Shown here one piece after another: positions 4,327 to 12,642 of a DNA stretch of 15,597 nt (positions within the stretch are counted from its first letter, which is position 1; every line of letters starts with the position of its first letter). The position numbers were made by a program, and so were the translations under genes. This DNA comes from WJMD01 sp964596015 (GTDB taxonomy: Bacteria; Joyebacterota; Joyebacteria; Joyebacterales; Joyebacteraceae), in NCBI GenBank assembly GCA_964596015.1, contig CAZQSB010000049.1, forward strand, positions 1 through 15,597. The letters are read 5' to 3'. The notes under the pieces were generated by a model. That model saw only the letters and a program-made list of their open reading frames with translations. It was not told the DNA's origin and did not search any database.

Positions 4327-6295
4327 AGAACTCGGGACTGTTGGAGTTGAGATTGAAGGCGACTGGGGTGAGTTCCGTCGCCAAGCTAAGTCCGCCGTCA
4401 AGGATGTTGGCGGCGGGATTCGTCGTGGCATCGGCGGCTCCCTGAAGGGTGTGGCCGGGGGCATCGGTCGCACCACCGCAGTCATCGCCAAGGGCGTTGG
4501 GACGGCTGCCATCGGCCTCGGCGCCATCGGTACGGCTGCGGCTGGCGTGGGTATCAAGGCCGCTGCCGACTTGGAGACGCTGAACGTCGCCCTCGTCCAG
4601 CTCACCGGCAGCGAGGAGGCTGCCCGGGTGCAGATGAAGGCCCTCACGGACTTCGCCTCCACCACCCCCTTTGAGATTGCGGGGTTGGGCAAAGCACAGA
4701 ACGCCCTCCTCGCCACGGGCAAGATTGCTCAGGAGGATGTCATCCCCACCATGCGGGGCGTGGGCGACTCGGTGGCTGCCCTCGGTGGCTCCACTGAGGA
4801 TGTCGTCGGCGTGTCGCTCGCCCTCCAGAAGTCCTTCGCCAAGGGCAAGGTGGACTTGGAGAGCCTCAACGTCATCAGCGAGCGGGGCATCCCCATCATG
4901 GGGGAGCTGGCCGCTCAGATGGGCGTCAGCGAGGAGGAGCTGTCTAAGATGATCTCCGCTGGGGAGGTCGCTCCTGAGGTGCTGGCTAAGGCTTTCCAAG
5001 AACCGCAGGGGCCGCTCGCTGACTTCACAGGCTCCACGGAGAAGCTCTCGCAGACGTTCTCAGGTGTCCTCTCCACCCTGAAGGACACGGTGACGCTCGG
5101 GCTCGGGCAGGCCCTGACGCCCGCCCTCCAGAAGCTGACGCCCATCATCCAAGACCTCATCCCCGTGGTGGCCGACCTCATCACCAACCTTGGCCCCGTG
5201 CTGGGTGAGGTGGTCATCGGACTGTCTGGCATCCTCACCTCCATCCTCCCGCTGTTCTCCTCGCTGGCGGAGATGCTCGGCCCGTTCCTGTCGGAGGCGC
5301 TCGCCATCTTGGTGCCCGCCTTGGACAAGCTGGTGGAGCCCCTGAGCGAGCTGTTGGACGCTGTGCTGCCCCCGCTGTTGGATGTCTTCCTCCTCCTGTT
5401 GGAGTCGGGCCTCATGGTCATCATCCCCGTGGTGGCCGCTCTGGCGGAGGTGCTGGGCAAGCTCATCCCGCCCGTGCTGGAGGTCGTCAAGAAGGTGGCC
5501 AGCCGACTGCTGCCCATCCTGACCGACACCGTGGGTAAGATTCTGGACGCCCTGATGCCCGCCTTTGAAGTTCTCATCGACCTCATCGGGGGCCCCGTTG
5601 GGGACATCCTGATGCTCCTGTTCTCCCTGCTGGAGCCCTTCATCCCCCTGCTGGGCATCTTCGCTGAGATCGTCAGCGCCGTCCTGACCCCCGTGCTGGA
5701 AGCGCTGGGCTCGGTGCTGGGCGTGGTGGCCACCTTCATCGGTGAGAACCTCACACCCATCGTGGCCGACCTCGCACGCTTCTTGGAGGAGGGGTTGGCC
5801 TCGGTGCTGGAGGCGGTGCAGGAGTGGTTCAGTGGCTTCCCTGAGAAGGTGAAGGGGTGGATGGAGAGCGCCGGGGATTGGCTGAAGGGCGCTGGCGGCG
5901 ACCTCATCCGTGGCCTCTGGGAGGGCATCAAGGACATGATTGGCTGGCTGAGGGATAAGGTGCTGGGCTTCGCCTCGGGCATCGTGGACACGGTGAAGGG
6001 CGCCCTCGGCATCGGCTCCCCGTCGAAGGTCATGGCTGAGCAGGGCAAGTGGCTCGGCATCGGTCTGGCGGAGGGCATCCTCGGCACGCAGGACGAGGTG
6101 GCCAAGGCGGCGGAGGGGCTCGCCTCGGCTGCCACCGTGACCACCAGCAGCGAGTTCCGCTCGGGCACCGGGAGGGCTGGCACCGCCCGCATGGCCCCCG
6201 TCACCAACATCTTCAACGCCCCAGTCGGGGGCTCCATGTCGGAGTTCGCCCACGAGATTGAGCGCCAGCGTGCGCTTGAAGCGAGGTTTGCGTAA
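4319..6295 (+). CDS. Tail tape measure protein
   Basis: This 658-residue protein sets tail length and probably leaves the tail during DNA ejection. At a commonly used 0.15 nm per residue it would give a tail of roughly 100 nm. Residues about 80-225 are a clear TP901-type tape measure core: ADLETLNVALVQLTGS, then FASTTPFEIAGLGKAQNALLA, DVVGVSLALQKSFAKGKVD and SERGIPIMGELA. Residues about 290-490 are long hydrophobic helices with a repeated 'LxPhLxxhhxxLxPhL' rhythm, including several potential membrane segments. Near residue 565 is GIGSPSKVMAEQGKWLGIG, a C-terminal motif found in many tape measures. The start is GTG 4319, overlapping the chaperone frame by 8 nt. It is short compared with many actinophage tape measures. 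Confidence 0.95.
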   Translation: MAEELGTVGVEIEGDWGEFRRQAKSAVKDVGGGIRRGIGGSLKGVAGGIGRTTAVIAKGVGTAAIGLGAIGTAAAGVGIKAAADLETLNVALVQLTGSEEAARVQMKALTDFASTTPFEIAGLGKAQNALLATGKIAQEDVIPTMRGVGDSVAALGGSTEDVVGVSLALQKSFAKGKVDLESLNVISERGIPIMGELAAQMGVSEEELSKMISAGEVAPEVLAKAFQEPQGPLADFTGSTEKLSQTFSGVLSTLKDTVTLGLGQALTPALQKLTPIIQDLIPVVADLITNLGPVLGEVVIGLSGILTSILPLFSSLAEMLGPFLSEALAILVPALDKLVEPLSELLDAVLPPLLDVFLLLLESGLMVIIPVVAALAEVLGKLIPPVLEVVKKVASRLLPILTDTVGKILDALMPAFEVLIDLIGGPVGDILMLLFSLLEPFIPLLGIFAEIVSAVLTPVLEALGSVLGVVATFIGENLTPIVADLARFLEEGLASVLEAVQEWFSGFPEKVKGWMESAGDWLKGAGGDLIRGLWEGIKDMIGWLRDKVLGFASGIVDTVKGALGIGSPSKVMAEQGKWLGIGLAEGILGTQDEVAKAAEGLASAATVTTSSEFRSGTGRAGTARMAPVTNIFNAPVGGSMSEFAHEIERQRALEARFA

Positions 6296-7206
6296 TGGCT
6301 GAGCTGCTGCTGCATCAGGGCGAGTTCAACAACCTCGTCTTCGGAGAGGGCACCCCATACGTCTTGGAGGAGCCCCTTGACCTGTTCGCTTGGCAGGGGC
6401 GGGTGGCGGATGTACCCATCCCCCGTGGCCACGGCTCCATCCCGATGCCTGTCTACTTGGAGGCGGACACGCAGGTGCTGTCGTTCCTCGTGTGGGGTTC
6501 TTCGCTGACGGAGGCGGAGAGCCGTGTGCAGGCACTCCTGAGAGCCTTCCGCCCCAAGGAGGGCTCGTCGGTCGGCTGGATGCGCTGGCGCTCGCAGGAG
6601 CGCATCTGGAGGTTGCAGGCGAGGCCAATCAGGGTGTCGGCCCCGTACGGCCCGCAGGAGGCCCGCTCCAACCTGTTCAGGGTCGTGGTGGCGCTGGCTC
6701 AGGCCGACCCCCGCCTGTACTCGGACACGGAGCGCAACCTCCGCATCCCCGTCTATGACCCCGCTGCCGCTGCCTCGGCTGGCGCCTACGACTTCCCGAC
6801 GGAGCTGCCGCTGGACGTTGACTTCACAGACGGCGTGGGCGGCGAGCAGCTCGTCTTGCTGAACGGCAGCGCAGACGCCTACCCCGTGGTGACGGTGAGC
6901 AACGCCGACGCCACCCCCATCACCTCATTCACCCTCACCAACAGCACCACCGACGAAGACCTCACCGTAAACGCAACAATCACCACCGGCCAGACGCTCA
7001 CGGCCGACATGGGCGCAATCGTGCAGGGCCGTCCCGGCCCTCACGTTGCCATCGGCTCGGCGTCCCGTTACGGCGACTGGGCCCAGCCCCGCAAGCCTTG
7101 GCGCTTGCAGGCGGGCACGGTCAACGGCGTCCGCTTCAGTGTGACGGGCCCCACCGACGAGGGGAACGTGACATGCCGACTGGTCTGGCGAGACGCTTGG
7201 ACATAG
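6295..7206 (+). CDS. Distal tail protein (Dit-like)
   Basis: This 303-residue protein follows the tape measure, the fixed position of Dit, the ring joining tube to tip. The N-terminal domain (about 1-145) fits the Dit beta-barrel: LDLFAWQGRVADVPIPRGHGS, the YLEADTQVLSFLVWG strand, and FRPKEGSSVGWMRWRSQERIWRLQARP. The C-terminal part resembles the siphovirus tail component C-terminal jelly-roll: LLNGSADAYPVVTVSN, then FTLTNSTTDEDLTVNATI, GQTLTADM, and finally WRLQAGTVNGVRFSVTGPTDEG ending in WRDAW. ATG 6295 shares its A with the tape measure's TAA, so the two are coupled. The C-terminal galectin-like fold could contact the host, but this is inference. Confidence 0.82.
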   Translation: MAELLLHQGEFNNLVFGEGTPYVLEEPLDLFAWQGRVADVPIPRGHGSIPMPVYLEADTQVLSFLVWGSSLTEAESRVQALLRAFRPKEGSSVGWMRWRSQERIWRLQARPIRVSAPYGPQEARSNLFRVVVALAQADPRLYSDTERNLRIPVYDPAAAASAGAYDFPTELPLDVDFTDGVGGEQLVLLNGSADAYPVVTVSNADATPITSFTLTNSTTDEDLTVNATITTGQTLTADMGAIVQGRPGPHVAIGSASRYGDWAQPRKPWRLQAGTVNGVRFSVTGPTDEGNVTCRLVWRDAWT

Positions 7207-7221
7207 AGACAGGAGACTGAC

Positions 7222-8232
7222 ATGGCATCAACCACCAACATGGACAAGTCCCTGCTCGGTTACGCCGTGCAGGGCCGCACCGACATCTCAGGAGTGGATG
7301 TCGTAGACGCCTCGGGGGCGGAGCTTAGGCTCAACGCCGCCTTCTGGGGCGAGGGCGTACTCAACAACTCCTTCGCCGTCGCCCCTGACTCGGGCATGAA
7401 CCTGACGGTGGGCGCCGACGGGGACGTTGCCGTCCTCGCTGGCTCCTCGGCGGGGCAGGGGCAGTACCTCGTGGGCACGGCCACCGACTTCACGGTAACC
7501 GTTCCCGCCTCCGACCCGTCGCAGGCTCGGGTGGACGAGGTGTACCTCGTGGTGCTGGACAACACCTACGACGCCTCGGGGCTGGCGCTGCCCATCATCG
7601 GCTACCGCACCGGCACCGTAGGCGGAGGGGCGCCGGGGCCTGACAGCGGGTGGACGGCCTCCCTGAAGCTCGCCACCGTGAACGTCGGCGCAGGGGTGAC
7701 GACCATCAGCATCAACGACATCACCGACGAGCGGGTTGGTTCGGAGCCTGCCGCCCACGCCCACGACTGGGCGGACATCACCGGCAAGCCCGCCACCTTC
7801 ACCCCGTCCACGCACTCGCACGGCGATGCGGACATCAATGGGCTGGACGCTTCGGCGGTGACGACGGGGAGTTTCGCTGCTGCCCGCATCCCCAGCTTGG
7901 ACGCCTCCAAGATTGGCTCGGGCACCGTGTCGGCGGCTCGCCTGCCCGACGCCTCCACGAGCGCTCAGGGCGTGGTGCAGCTCTCCACCTCCACCAGCAG
8001 CACTTCCACCTCCACGGCGGCTACCCCGTCGGCGGTGAAGGCTGCCTACGACCTCGCTGCGTCCAAGGCGAACAGCTCACACACCCACGCCTACATCTCG
8101 TCCACAACCCCCCAGAACACGGCGAGCAACTCGTTCGCTGCCTACCGCATCCGCAACATCTGGATCGGTTCAAGCACCCCCTCGTCCACTGGGCGTGAGA
8201 CGGGTGACGTCTGGTTTGACACGAGCGCCTGA
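7222..8232 (+). CDS. Tail fibre / receptor-binding protein with fibre repeats
   Basis: This 336-residue protein has three parts. The N-terminal domain (about 1-175) is beta-rich (AVQGRTDISGVDVVDASGAE, then ARVDEVYLVVLDNTYD and ITDERVG), like baseplate-attachment domains of fibre proteins. The middle has HAHDWADITGKPATFTPSTHSHGD, the His- and Pro-rich 'DITGKP-H-x-H' fibre shaft motif, and tandem DAS-x-h-x-x-G-x-h-x-A-A-R-h-P repeats. From residue 243, ASTSAQGVVQLSTSTSSTS followed by AATPSAVKAAYDLA matches the Phage_fiber_2 repeat (PF03406) of T4- and P2-like fibres. The tail end ETGDVWFDTSA is a short cap. AGGAG (7211-7215) lies 6 nt before ATG. A trimeric fibre is the likely assembly. Confidence 0.82.
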   Translation: MASTTNMDKSLLGYAVQGRTDISGVDVVDASGAELRLNAAFWGEGVLNNSFAVAPDSGMNLTVGADGDVAVLAGSSAGQGQYLVGTATDFTVTVPASDPSQARVDEVYLVVLDNTYDASGLALPIIGYRTGTVGGGAPGPDSGWTASLKLATVNVGAGVTTISINDITDERVGSEPAAHAHDWADITGKPATFTPSTHSHGDADINGLDASAVTTGSFAAARIPSLDASKIGSGTVSAARLPDASTSAQGVVQLSTSTSSTSTSTAATPSAVKAAYDLAASKANSSHTHAYISSTTPQNTASNSFAAYRIRNIWIGSSTPSSTGRETGDVWFDTSA

Positions 8233-8235
8233 ACG

Positions 8236-8940
8236 ATGCCTGAGCTGAAAGCATGGAACGGCTCCACTTGGACGAGCATCGGGGTGAGCCCGAAGGCGTG
8301 GAATGGCTCGTCGTGGACGGGCTCCACCATCGGGGCCATCAAGGCGTGGAATGGTTCGTCGTGGACGACCCTGTGGGTGAAGTCTGACCCGCTCCAGTAC
8401 ACGTTCAACCCTATCTGGACGGCCTCATACCAAGAGGCAAGCCCGTACGCCAAGGCTGCGTACACGTTCACCGACCCCGCCAACGACCTCATCCAAGGCG
8501 ACTGGGACGACGTTGGTGTAGCGGGTGGGATGCAGCGTGCCACGGGTGTGATGCGCTTCAACCGCTCAGACATCCTCTCAACCATTGGGGGTAGGACGAC
8601 GGTGACGGACGCCACCCTGCGCCTTCAGGTGCGGTACGAGTACACCTCGCTGGGCATCTACCCCTACGTCTACGGCGCTGACGCCTCGGCCCCCGCATCG
8701 GAGCCTGCCACCCTAAACGGCGGCATCGTCCGCTGGGGTAGCCCCCGCTCTGGGGCTAGGACGAGGGTGGGTGACACCGTGGACATCAACGTGAACGACT
8801 TGGCGCAGGCGCTCATTGACGGGAGCATCTACGGCTTCGCCGTCTACAACTCGGGCACCTCCACGGCGTCCAAGGAGCTGTACCGGGGAGGCTTCTACGG
8901 CGGCACCAACCCGACCCTCTACCTGACGGTGGACTACTAA
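8236..8940 (+). CDS. Minor tail protein with WNGS repeats and a DNRLRE/CBM96-like domain
   Basis: This 234-residue protein opens with three near-identical units of 15-16 residues: KAWNGSTW (5-12), KAWNGSSW (20-27) and KAWNGSSW (36-43). 'WNGS-x-W' repeats of this type recur in actinophage tail proteins, where they may form beta-hairpins that pack on the tail tip. The remainder (about 55-234) is a beta-sandwich pattern: YAKAAYTFTDPANDLIQGDWDD, then MRFNRSDI, TDATLRLQVRYEYTSLGIYPYVYG and, near the end, the VDINVNDLAQALIDGSIYGFAVYN segment. This resembles DNRLRE/CBM96 (disaggregatase-related) carbohydrate-binding domains. Surface glycan binding is therefore possible. It starts 3 nt after the fibre gene's stop with no good ribosome site, suggesting coupled translation. 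Confidence 0.7.
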   Translation: MPELKAWNGSTWTSIGVSPKAWNGSSWTGSTIGAIKAWNGSSWTTLWVKSDPLQYTFNPIWTASYQEASPYAKAAYTFTDPANDLIQGDWDDVGVAGGMQRATGVMRFNRSDILSTIGGRTTVTDATLRLQVRYEYTSLGIYPYVYGADASAPASEPATLNGGIVRWGSPRSGARTRVGDTVDINVNDLAQALIDGSIYGFAVYNSGTSTASKELYRGGFYGGTNPTLYLTVDY

Positions 8941-8943
8941 CCC

Positions 8944-10023
8944 ATGAAGCCACACGACTACGAGCTTGTCCTCGTCAACAGGGGCATGGCCCAGAGCGGC
9001 GCTCCCACCTTCACGGAGGTGGAGGCGCTCAACGCCGTGCCCTCGTTCTCGTGGAGCAGGAAGCTGTCTGGCTACGGGCAGCTCTCGTTGTCGTTCGCCC
9101 CTGAGGTGCAGTCGCCTGACGTACAGGCCCGCCTCCTTGACCTAACCCTCCCAACGGAGCTGTGGGTGTACCGCACCAGCGCCAAGTCTGGGCTGACGGA
9201 GCTGCGCTGGGCGGGGCCCGTCACCGGGATGCAGGTGCAGGGCGGCACGGTCAACCTCCAAGCCTCGGAGCTGGCCTCGCTGCTGTGGCGGATGGTGGTG
9301 GAGCCCGGGGACACCCTGAGCTACACGGCCACCGACCAGCACACCATCGCCAAGGGCCTCGTGGACTACTGGCAGGCGCTGGACTACGGCAACTTCGGCT
9401 TCGACACGAGCGGGGTGACGGCCTCGGGCACGACCCGTGACCGCACCTACGCCGGTACGGAGGCCCACATCATCGGGCAACGCCTGACGGAGCTGGGCGA
9501 TGTGTCGGGCGGCTTTGAGTGGGAGATTGACCCTGAGACGAGGGCCCTACTGCTCGGCACGCCCACCCTCGGCACCGACACCTCCAACTCGTTCATCATC
9601 GACGGGCGGTTCATCGCCAACGCCAACGCTGTCTGGAGCGCGGGGCCCGCCGACCTCGCCACCGCTGGCTACGCATGGACGGGCGGCACCGCTGCCCTGT
9701 CGGGCTCGGCCACCAACGCCGTCCTCATGGCCCAGTACGGGCGACTCGCCGCCGTCGCCTCGGCCAACGGGGTGACGGAGCAGGCCACCATCACCGCCAA
9801 GGCGCAGGGCCTCGTGGACGAGCTGGGCGACCCCCTCTACGACCCCTCCCCAGAGATTCAGTCGCACGGGGACTGCACCGTCTGTGACCTCGCCCTCGGC
9901 AACACCATCACCATTGAGTATGACTACGGCTTCGGGCTCGTGTCCACCACCCGCAGGGTGGTTGGCTATCAGGTCAACGTGGACAGCACGGGGTTGGAGA
10001 AGATGAGCTTGGAGCTGGTATGA
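8944..10023 (+). CDS. ReqiPepy6 Gp37-like tail hub protein (Tal-like)
   Basis: This 359-residue protein has the pattern of the siphovirus ReqiPepy6 Gp37-like family. The N-terminus YELVLVNRGM is followed by the conserved FSWSRKLSGYGQLSLSFAP and LTLPTELWVYRT. Next come ELRWAGPVTGMQVQGGTVNLQASELASLLWRMVV, a ring-type beta-barrel with the 'G-x-V-x-x-h' pattern of hub proteins. The centre has GQRLTELGDVSGGFEWEIDPETR and FIIDGRFI. The C-terminal part (GDCTVCDLALGNTITIEYDYG, RVVGYQVNVDSTGLEKMSLEL) matches the last hub domain. Gp27/gp37-type hubs form the trimeric base through which the tape measure and DNA pass. The stop TGA overlaps the next ATG. No lysin domain is fused. Confidence 0.8.
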   Translation: MKPHDYELVLVNRGMAQSGAPTFTEVEALNAVPSFSWSRKLSGYGQLSLSFAPEVQSPDVQARLLDLTLPTELWVYRTSAKSGLTELRWAGPVTGMQVQGGTVNLQASELASLLWRMVVEPGDTLSYTATDQHTIAKGLVDYWQALDYGNFGFDTSGVTASGTTRDRTYAGTEAHIIGQRLTELGDVSGGFEWEIDPETRALLLGTPTLGTDTSNSFIIDGRFIANANAVWSAGPADLATAGYAWTGGTAALSGSATNAVLMAQYGRLAAVASANGVTEQATITAKAQGLVDELGDPLYDPSPEIQSHGDCTVCDLALGNTITIEYDYGFGLVSTTRRVVGYQVNVDSTGLEKMSLELV

Positions 10024-11678
10024 GCAAGCGTGTACTGACCACGACGGAGCGGCTGGCAGAGCTTGACCGCCGCCTCCTCTCAATGGAGACGCAGGGCGCC
10101 CCCGACCTTGACGGGTCATACCTCCGCCTTGACGCCACCAACTCGCCTGTCACCGGGACGCTCACCTTCGACAACGCCCCCACCGCGGGCATCTACCTCC
10201 AAGACTCCACGGGCACGCACGGCTACCGGTTGCGGGCCAACGTGTCTGCCGTGAACGACTTCGGGTTCACGGTGGAGGACTTGGCGGGCAACGACTTCAT
10301 CACCGTCGCCCCCGACGGGGTGGCCATCAACCGCCCTGACGGTGCGACCATCGGCGGGGACACCATCGGTAACGCATGGCTCACCGTTGGGCCGGGGGCA
10401 GGTGGGCAGGTCGGCATCGACCCCAACGAGTTCTACTTCTCGGGCGGCAACGCCAACATTGGTGTCCTCACCAACCACCAGTTGTCGTTCAACATCAACG
10501 GGGCGGCAAGGTTCCGACTCCGAACAACGGGCACCACCTTCTACGACGTAGACGCCTACCCCGTCGTATTCGATGGCGCCAACGACAACCTCGTCATCTC
10601 CCAGTCGGGCGACGACTTCACCATCCTCAACGACCAGCAGAACAACGGCATCCGCATCCACGACGGGACTGGCGGGGTGGGGTTCCAGTACAACGGCGTG
10701 GAGGGATTGTCGTTCACCGCCGCTGACCCGCCGACCCTCACGGTCAATAACGGCACCAACGACTACCTCCGCATTGCCACGGCCCACGGCTACGCCGACT
10801 TCGGCGCCCGCAACACTGGTGGCTACCACATCTACACCGACCGCCCCGTGTTCTACTTCAACGCCTCGCTGGCGATGGCTTCCGGTTCACTCGGCACCGT
10901 CGCCTACCCCGCAAGCACCGTGCAGTTGACGAGCCATGTCAATTGGGGCGACGGCGGCGAGTCCATCATCGGCAGCAACGCCTCGTCCTACGTCGGCATC
11001 CGTTCGGGTGGCAACTGGCGCATCGTGTCCTACTCCACCCACAACGACTTCCGGGTTGACCTCCGCATGAACGCTGTCGGTGCGGGCATCCGCTTCGCTA
11101 GGCTCCCCACCTACAACAACGCCAATGGCTCCATGCGGTGGATGGGCATTGACGTTGACATGGGGCAGGCGCACACCTCGTCGTCGCTGGCTGTGAAGCG
11201 CAACGTCAAGCCAGTCCGCACCCGTGGCCTCGGCAGGACACAGAAGGACGGCACCTACTCGGGGACGGGGAGTGTGTTCGACCGGCTGGAACCCATCCAC
11301 TTTGAGTACGCCCCCGACCACCCCCAGCGTGACCGCTGGAAGGGTCGCCGCCCCCGCAAGGACAAGGCGGCGGAGTGGGAGCAGATGCGGGCCATGCAGC
11401 GCCACAGCGTGGACGCCCTCCTGCCTCCCAAGGACGACGACGACTGGTGGGAGACAGCCGACTACTTCGATGAGTACGAGGTCGGCCCCGGCATCGGGCG
11501 CATGGGCTTCGCCTATGAACAGGTGGCACAGGTCGCCCCCCACTTCACCTACGTCACGGACGGCATGGAGGCCATCGCCTACGAGGGGATGCTCCCTGAC
11601 TTCATGGCGTGGGCGGTGGCGACGATTCGTGACCTGCGGGACAGGGTGGAGGAATTGGAGTCCCGGGGTCGGGGATGA
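10020..11678 (+). CDS. Tail fibre/spike with C-terminal S74 intramolecular chaperone
   Basis: This 552-residue protein starts with a coiled-coil helix (TTTERLAELDRRLLSMETQ), then a long repetitive beta-rich shaft (about 30-375) rich in Gly, Asn, Asp and Thr, typical of fibre or spike trimers. From about 383 the domain matches peptidase S74 chaperones of endosialidase type. S388 and K393 (in HTSSSLAVKRNV) have the Ser-x4-Lys spacing of the catalytic dyad. The later LEPIHFEY, then GRMGFAYEQVAQVAPH, and a C-terminal helix (MAWAVATIRDLRDRVEELESR) are the standard parts. These domains guide trimerisation and then usually cut themselves off. An insertion between the dyad and LEPIHFEY, and another rich in Lys, Arg and Asp (RWKGRRPRKDKAAEW to DDDDWWE), lengthen this copy. 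GGAG (10011-10014) is 5 nt before the ATG. Confidence 0.88.
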   Translation: MSKRVLTTTERLAELDRRLLSMETQGAPDLDGSYLRLDATNSPVTGTLTFDNAPTAGIYLQDSTGTHGYRLRANVSAVNDFGFTVEDLAGNDFITVAPDGVAINRPDGATIGGDTIGNAWLTVGPGAGGQVGIDPNEFYFSGGNANIGVLTNHQLSFNINGAARFRLRTTGTTFYDVDAYPVVFDGANDNLVISQSGDDFTILNDQQNNGIRIHDGTGGVGFQYNGVEGLSFTAADPPTLTVNNGTNDYLRIATAHGYADFGARNTGGYHIYTDRPVFYFNASLAMASGSLGTVAYPASTVQLTSHVNWGDGGESIIGSNASSYVGIRSGGNWRIVSYSTHNDFRVDLRMNAVGAGIRFARLPTYNNANGSMRWMGIDVDMGQAHTSSSLAVKRNVKPVRTRGLGRTQKDGTYSGTGSVFDRLEPIHFEYAPDHPQRDRWKGRRPRKDKAAEWEQMRAMQRHSVDALLPPKDDDDWWETADYFDEYEVGPGIGRMGFAYEQVAQVAPHFTYVTDGMEAIAYEGMLPDFMAWAVATIRDLRDRVEELESRGRG

Positions 11679-11679
11679 C

Positions 11680-11709
11680 CTGCGCCTAGACGGCGTGAGT
11701 GCGTGATAT
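11680..11709 (+). promoter_or_regulatory. Phage promoter P3 (small membrane-gene cassette), CTGCG-N15-TGCGTGATAT
   Basis: CTGCG (11680-11684), 15 bases, TGCGTGATAT (11700-11709), lying 2 bp after the fibre gene's stop. The downstream 11698-11714 segment equals that of P2. The predicted start point (about 11716) falls within 2 nt of the next ATG. Confidence 0.75.
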
Positions 11710-11717
11710 AGGAAGTG

Positions 11718-11885
11718 ATGGACACTGACACGGAGCTGCGCCTCGTGGTGGACGGCCTGCTAGAGCGGGTCGCCCAGCAAGAGCTTGCCACACAGGTCTG
11801 GAGGGCTCGTGCCCTCGCCTCGGGCTGGCAGCCGCAGGAAGCACAAGCACAACGAGCGGAGGACGAGAGCGACGAGGGTGGTTGA
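11718..11885 (+). CDS. Small acidic protein of unknown function, possibly leaderless
   Basis: A 55-codon frame, MDTDTELRLVVDGL to EDESDEGG, ends at TGA 11883-11885. It is a single amphipathic helix pattern with acidic ends and no membrane segment. AGGAAG (11710-11715) lies only 2 nt before the ATG. With the promoter -10 ending at 11709, the message would have almost no leader, so leaderless translation is likely. The frame overlaps the next gene's start (GTG 11878). I do not recognise it. Being the first gene of the membrane cassette it might regulate the holin-like proteins, but nothing in the sequence shows this. Confidence 0.55.
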   Translation: MDTDTELRLVVDGLLERVAQQELATQVWRARALASGWQPQEAQAQRAEDESDEGG

Positions 11886-12165
11886 CCTCACCCTTGTTGA
11901 AGTCCTCACCGGAGCCCTCTGGATTCTGACCGGGGGCCTCACTGTGCATCTCGGGCGGGCGTGGGGCCGTCACTGGCAGTACCGCCTGTTCGGTGGTGGC
12001 CTCATGTTCCTCTGGGGCTCCGCCCTCATCCTCACCACGCTTGGCTTCATCCCCTTCTGGGCGCCCGTGTACGCCGTTCTCTCCTTCGCCGTCCCGGCGT
12101 GGGTGGTCGGCATGGTGGTCATCCACCACATCATTGACGAGAGGGAGCTGAGCGCCCGTGATTGA
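11878..12165 (+). CDS. Three-span membrane protein, holin-like
   Basis: From GTG 11878 this is a 95-residue protein with three hydrophobic segments: about 6-26 (LVEVLTGALWILTGGLTVHLG), 37-58 (LFGGGLMFLWGSALILTTLGF) and 61-85 (WAPVYAVLSFAVPAWVVGMVV). It ends in a charged tail (HHIIDERELSARD). Three spans, small size and location after the fibre genes fit a class I holin, which would make pores for lysis. An upstream extension to 11785 would add a basic, low-complexity N-terminus within the previous gene; it is less likely. GGAGG (11858-11862) is 15 nt away, so coupling from the upstream gene probably drives initiation. The start is uncertain. Confidence 0.6.
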   Translation: MVDLTLVEVLTGALWILTGGLTVHLGRAWGRHWQYRLFGGGLMFLWGSALILTTLGFIPFWAPVYAVLSFAVPAWVVGMVVIHHIIDERELSARD

Positions 12166-12457
12166 CCTGAGCCTCGCCGGGGTCATCGTCACCGTCGTCC
12201 TGTTCATCGGGACGGTGGCAGCCGCTGCCGTCTACGTCCGCTCCGCCATCGCCAAGCAGACGCACGAGGAGTTGGAGGACTTGGCCCAGACGAGGGGCGA
12301 GGCCAACGCCGACCTGCGCCGGGAGATTGACGAGCTGCGCCAGCGGGTGACGGCGCTGGAGACGGAGCGGGATGTCATCCGCTCGCTGAAGGCGGAGGAG
12401 ATTGCCGACCTCACGGCGGGCAAGCTGGCCCCCATGATTACAGGAGCGAACCAATGA
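12158..12457 (+). CDS. Single-span coiled-coil protein
   Basis: This 99-residue protein begins at GTG 12158, overlapping the previous gene's end by 8 nt (GGGAG at 12143-12147). Residues 5-27 are a membrane helix (SLAGVIVTVVLFIGTVAAAAV). Residues about 34-80 are a charged coiled coil (KQTHEELEDLAQ, then ANADLRREIDELRQRVTALETERDVIRSLK). This topology occurs in inner-membrane spanins and in accessory lysis proteins of actinophages. In a Gram-positive host a classic spanin pair is not expected, so I leave the function open. It is in an operon with holin-like proteins on both sides. Confidence 0.65.
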   Translation: MIDLSLAGVIVTVVLFIGTVAAAAVYVRSAIAKQTHEELEDLAQTRGEANADLRREIDELRQRVTALETERDVIRSLKAEEIADLTAGKLAPMITGANQ

Positions 12458-12642
12458 AGCGCCTACTGCGTACTGAACCCGTCCGCATCGCCGCCGTCGT
12501 GGAGGCCGTGCTGGTCGTCCTCGCCGCCTTCACCGGCTGGCTGACGCCCACACAGGCCACCGCCATCGTCGGGCTCATCATCCCCACCCATGAGCTGATC
12601 CGCTCGGTCGTGTACGCCCCCGCCACGGTGGAGGGGGAGTAG
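12454..12642 (+). CDS. Two-span small membrane protein, holin-like
   Basis: This 62-residue protein has a basic N-terminus (MKRLLRTEPVR), a first membrane segment (IAAVVEAVLVVLAAFTGWL, about 12-30) and a second one (ATAIVGLIIPTHELIRSVV, about 35-53). The 'KRLLRTEPVRIAAVVEAVLVVL' type of opening is common in actinophage genes near the lysis region that are usually annotated as membrane protein or holin. AGGAG (12442-12446) lies 7 nt before ATG. It overlaps its upstream neighbour by 4 nt, and its TAG shares its last base with the next GTG. A holin or antiholin role is plausible but not shown. Confidence 0.68.
   Translation: MKRLLRTEPVRIAAVVEAVLVVLAAFTGWLTPTQATAIVGLIIPTHELIRSVVYAPATVEGE

Noticed and set aside
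4915..6432. 505-codon minus-strand frame opposite the tape measure
   Set aside because: Ser/Arg/Pro-rich shadow of the tape measure with no recognisable motif.
8250..8385. CRISPR-like repeats
   Set aside because: The repeated units are in-frame codons for KAWNGS-x-W with third-position differences and no spacers; it is a protein repeat.
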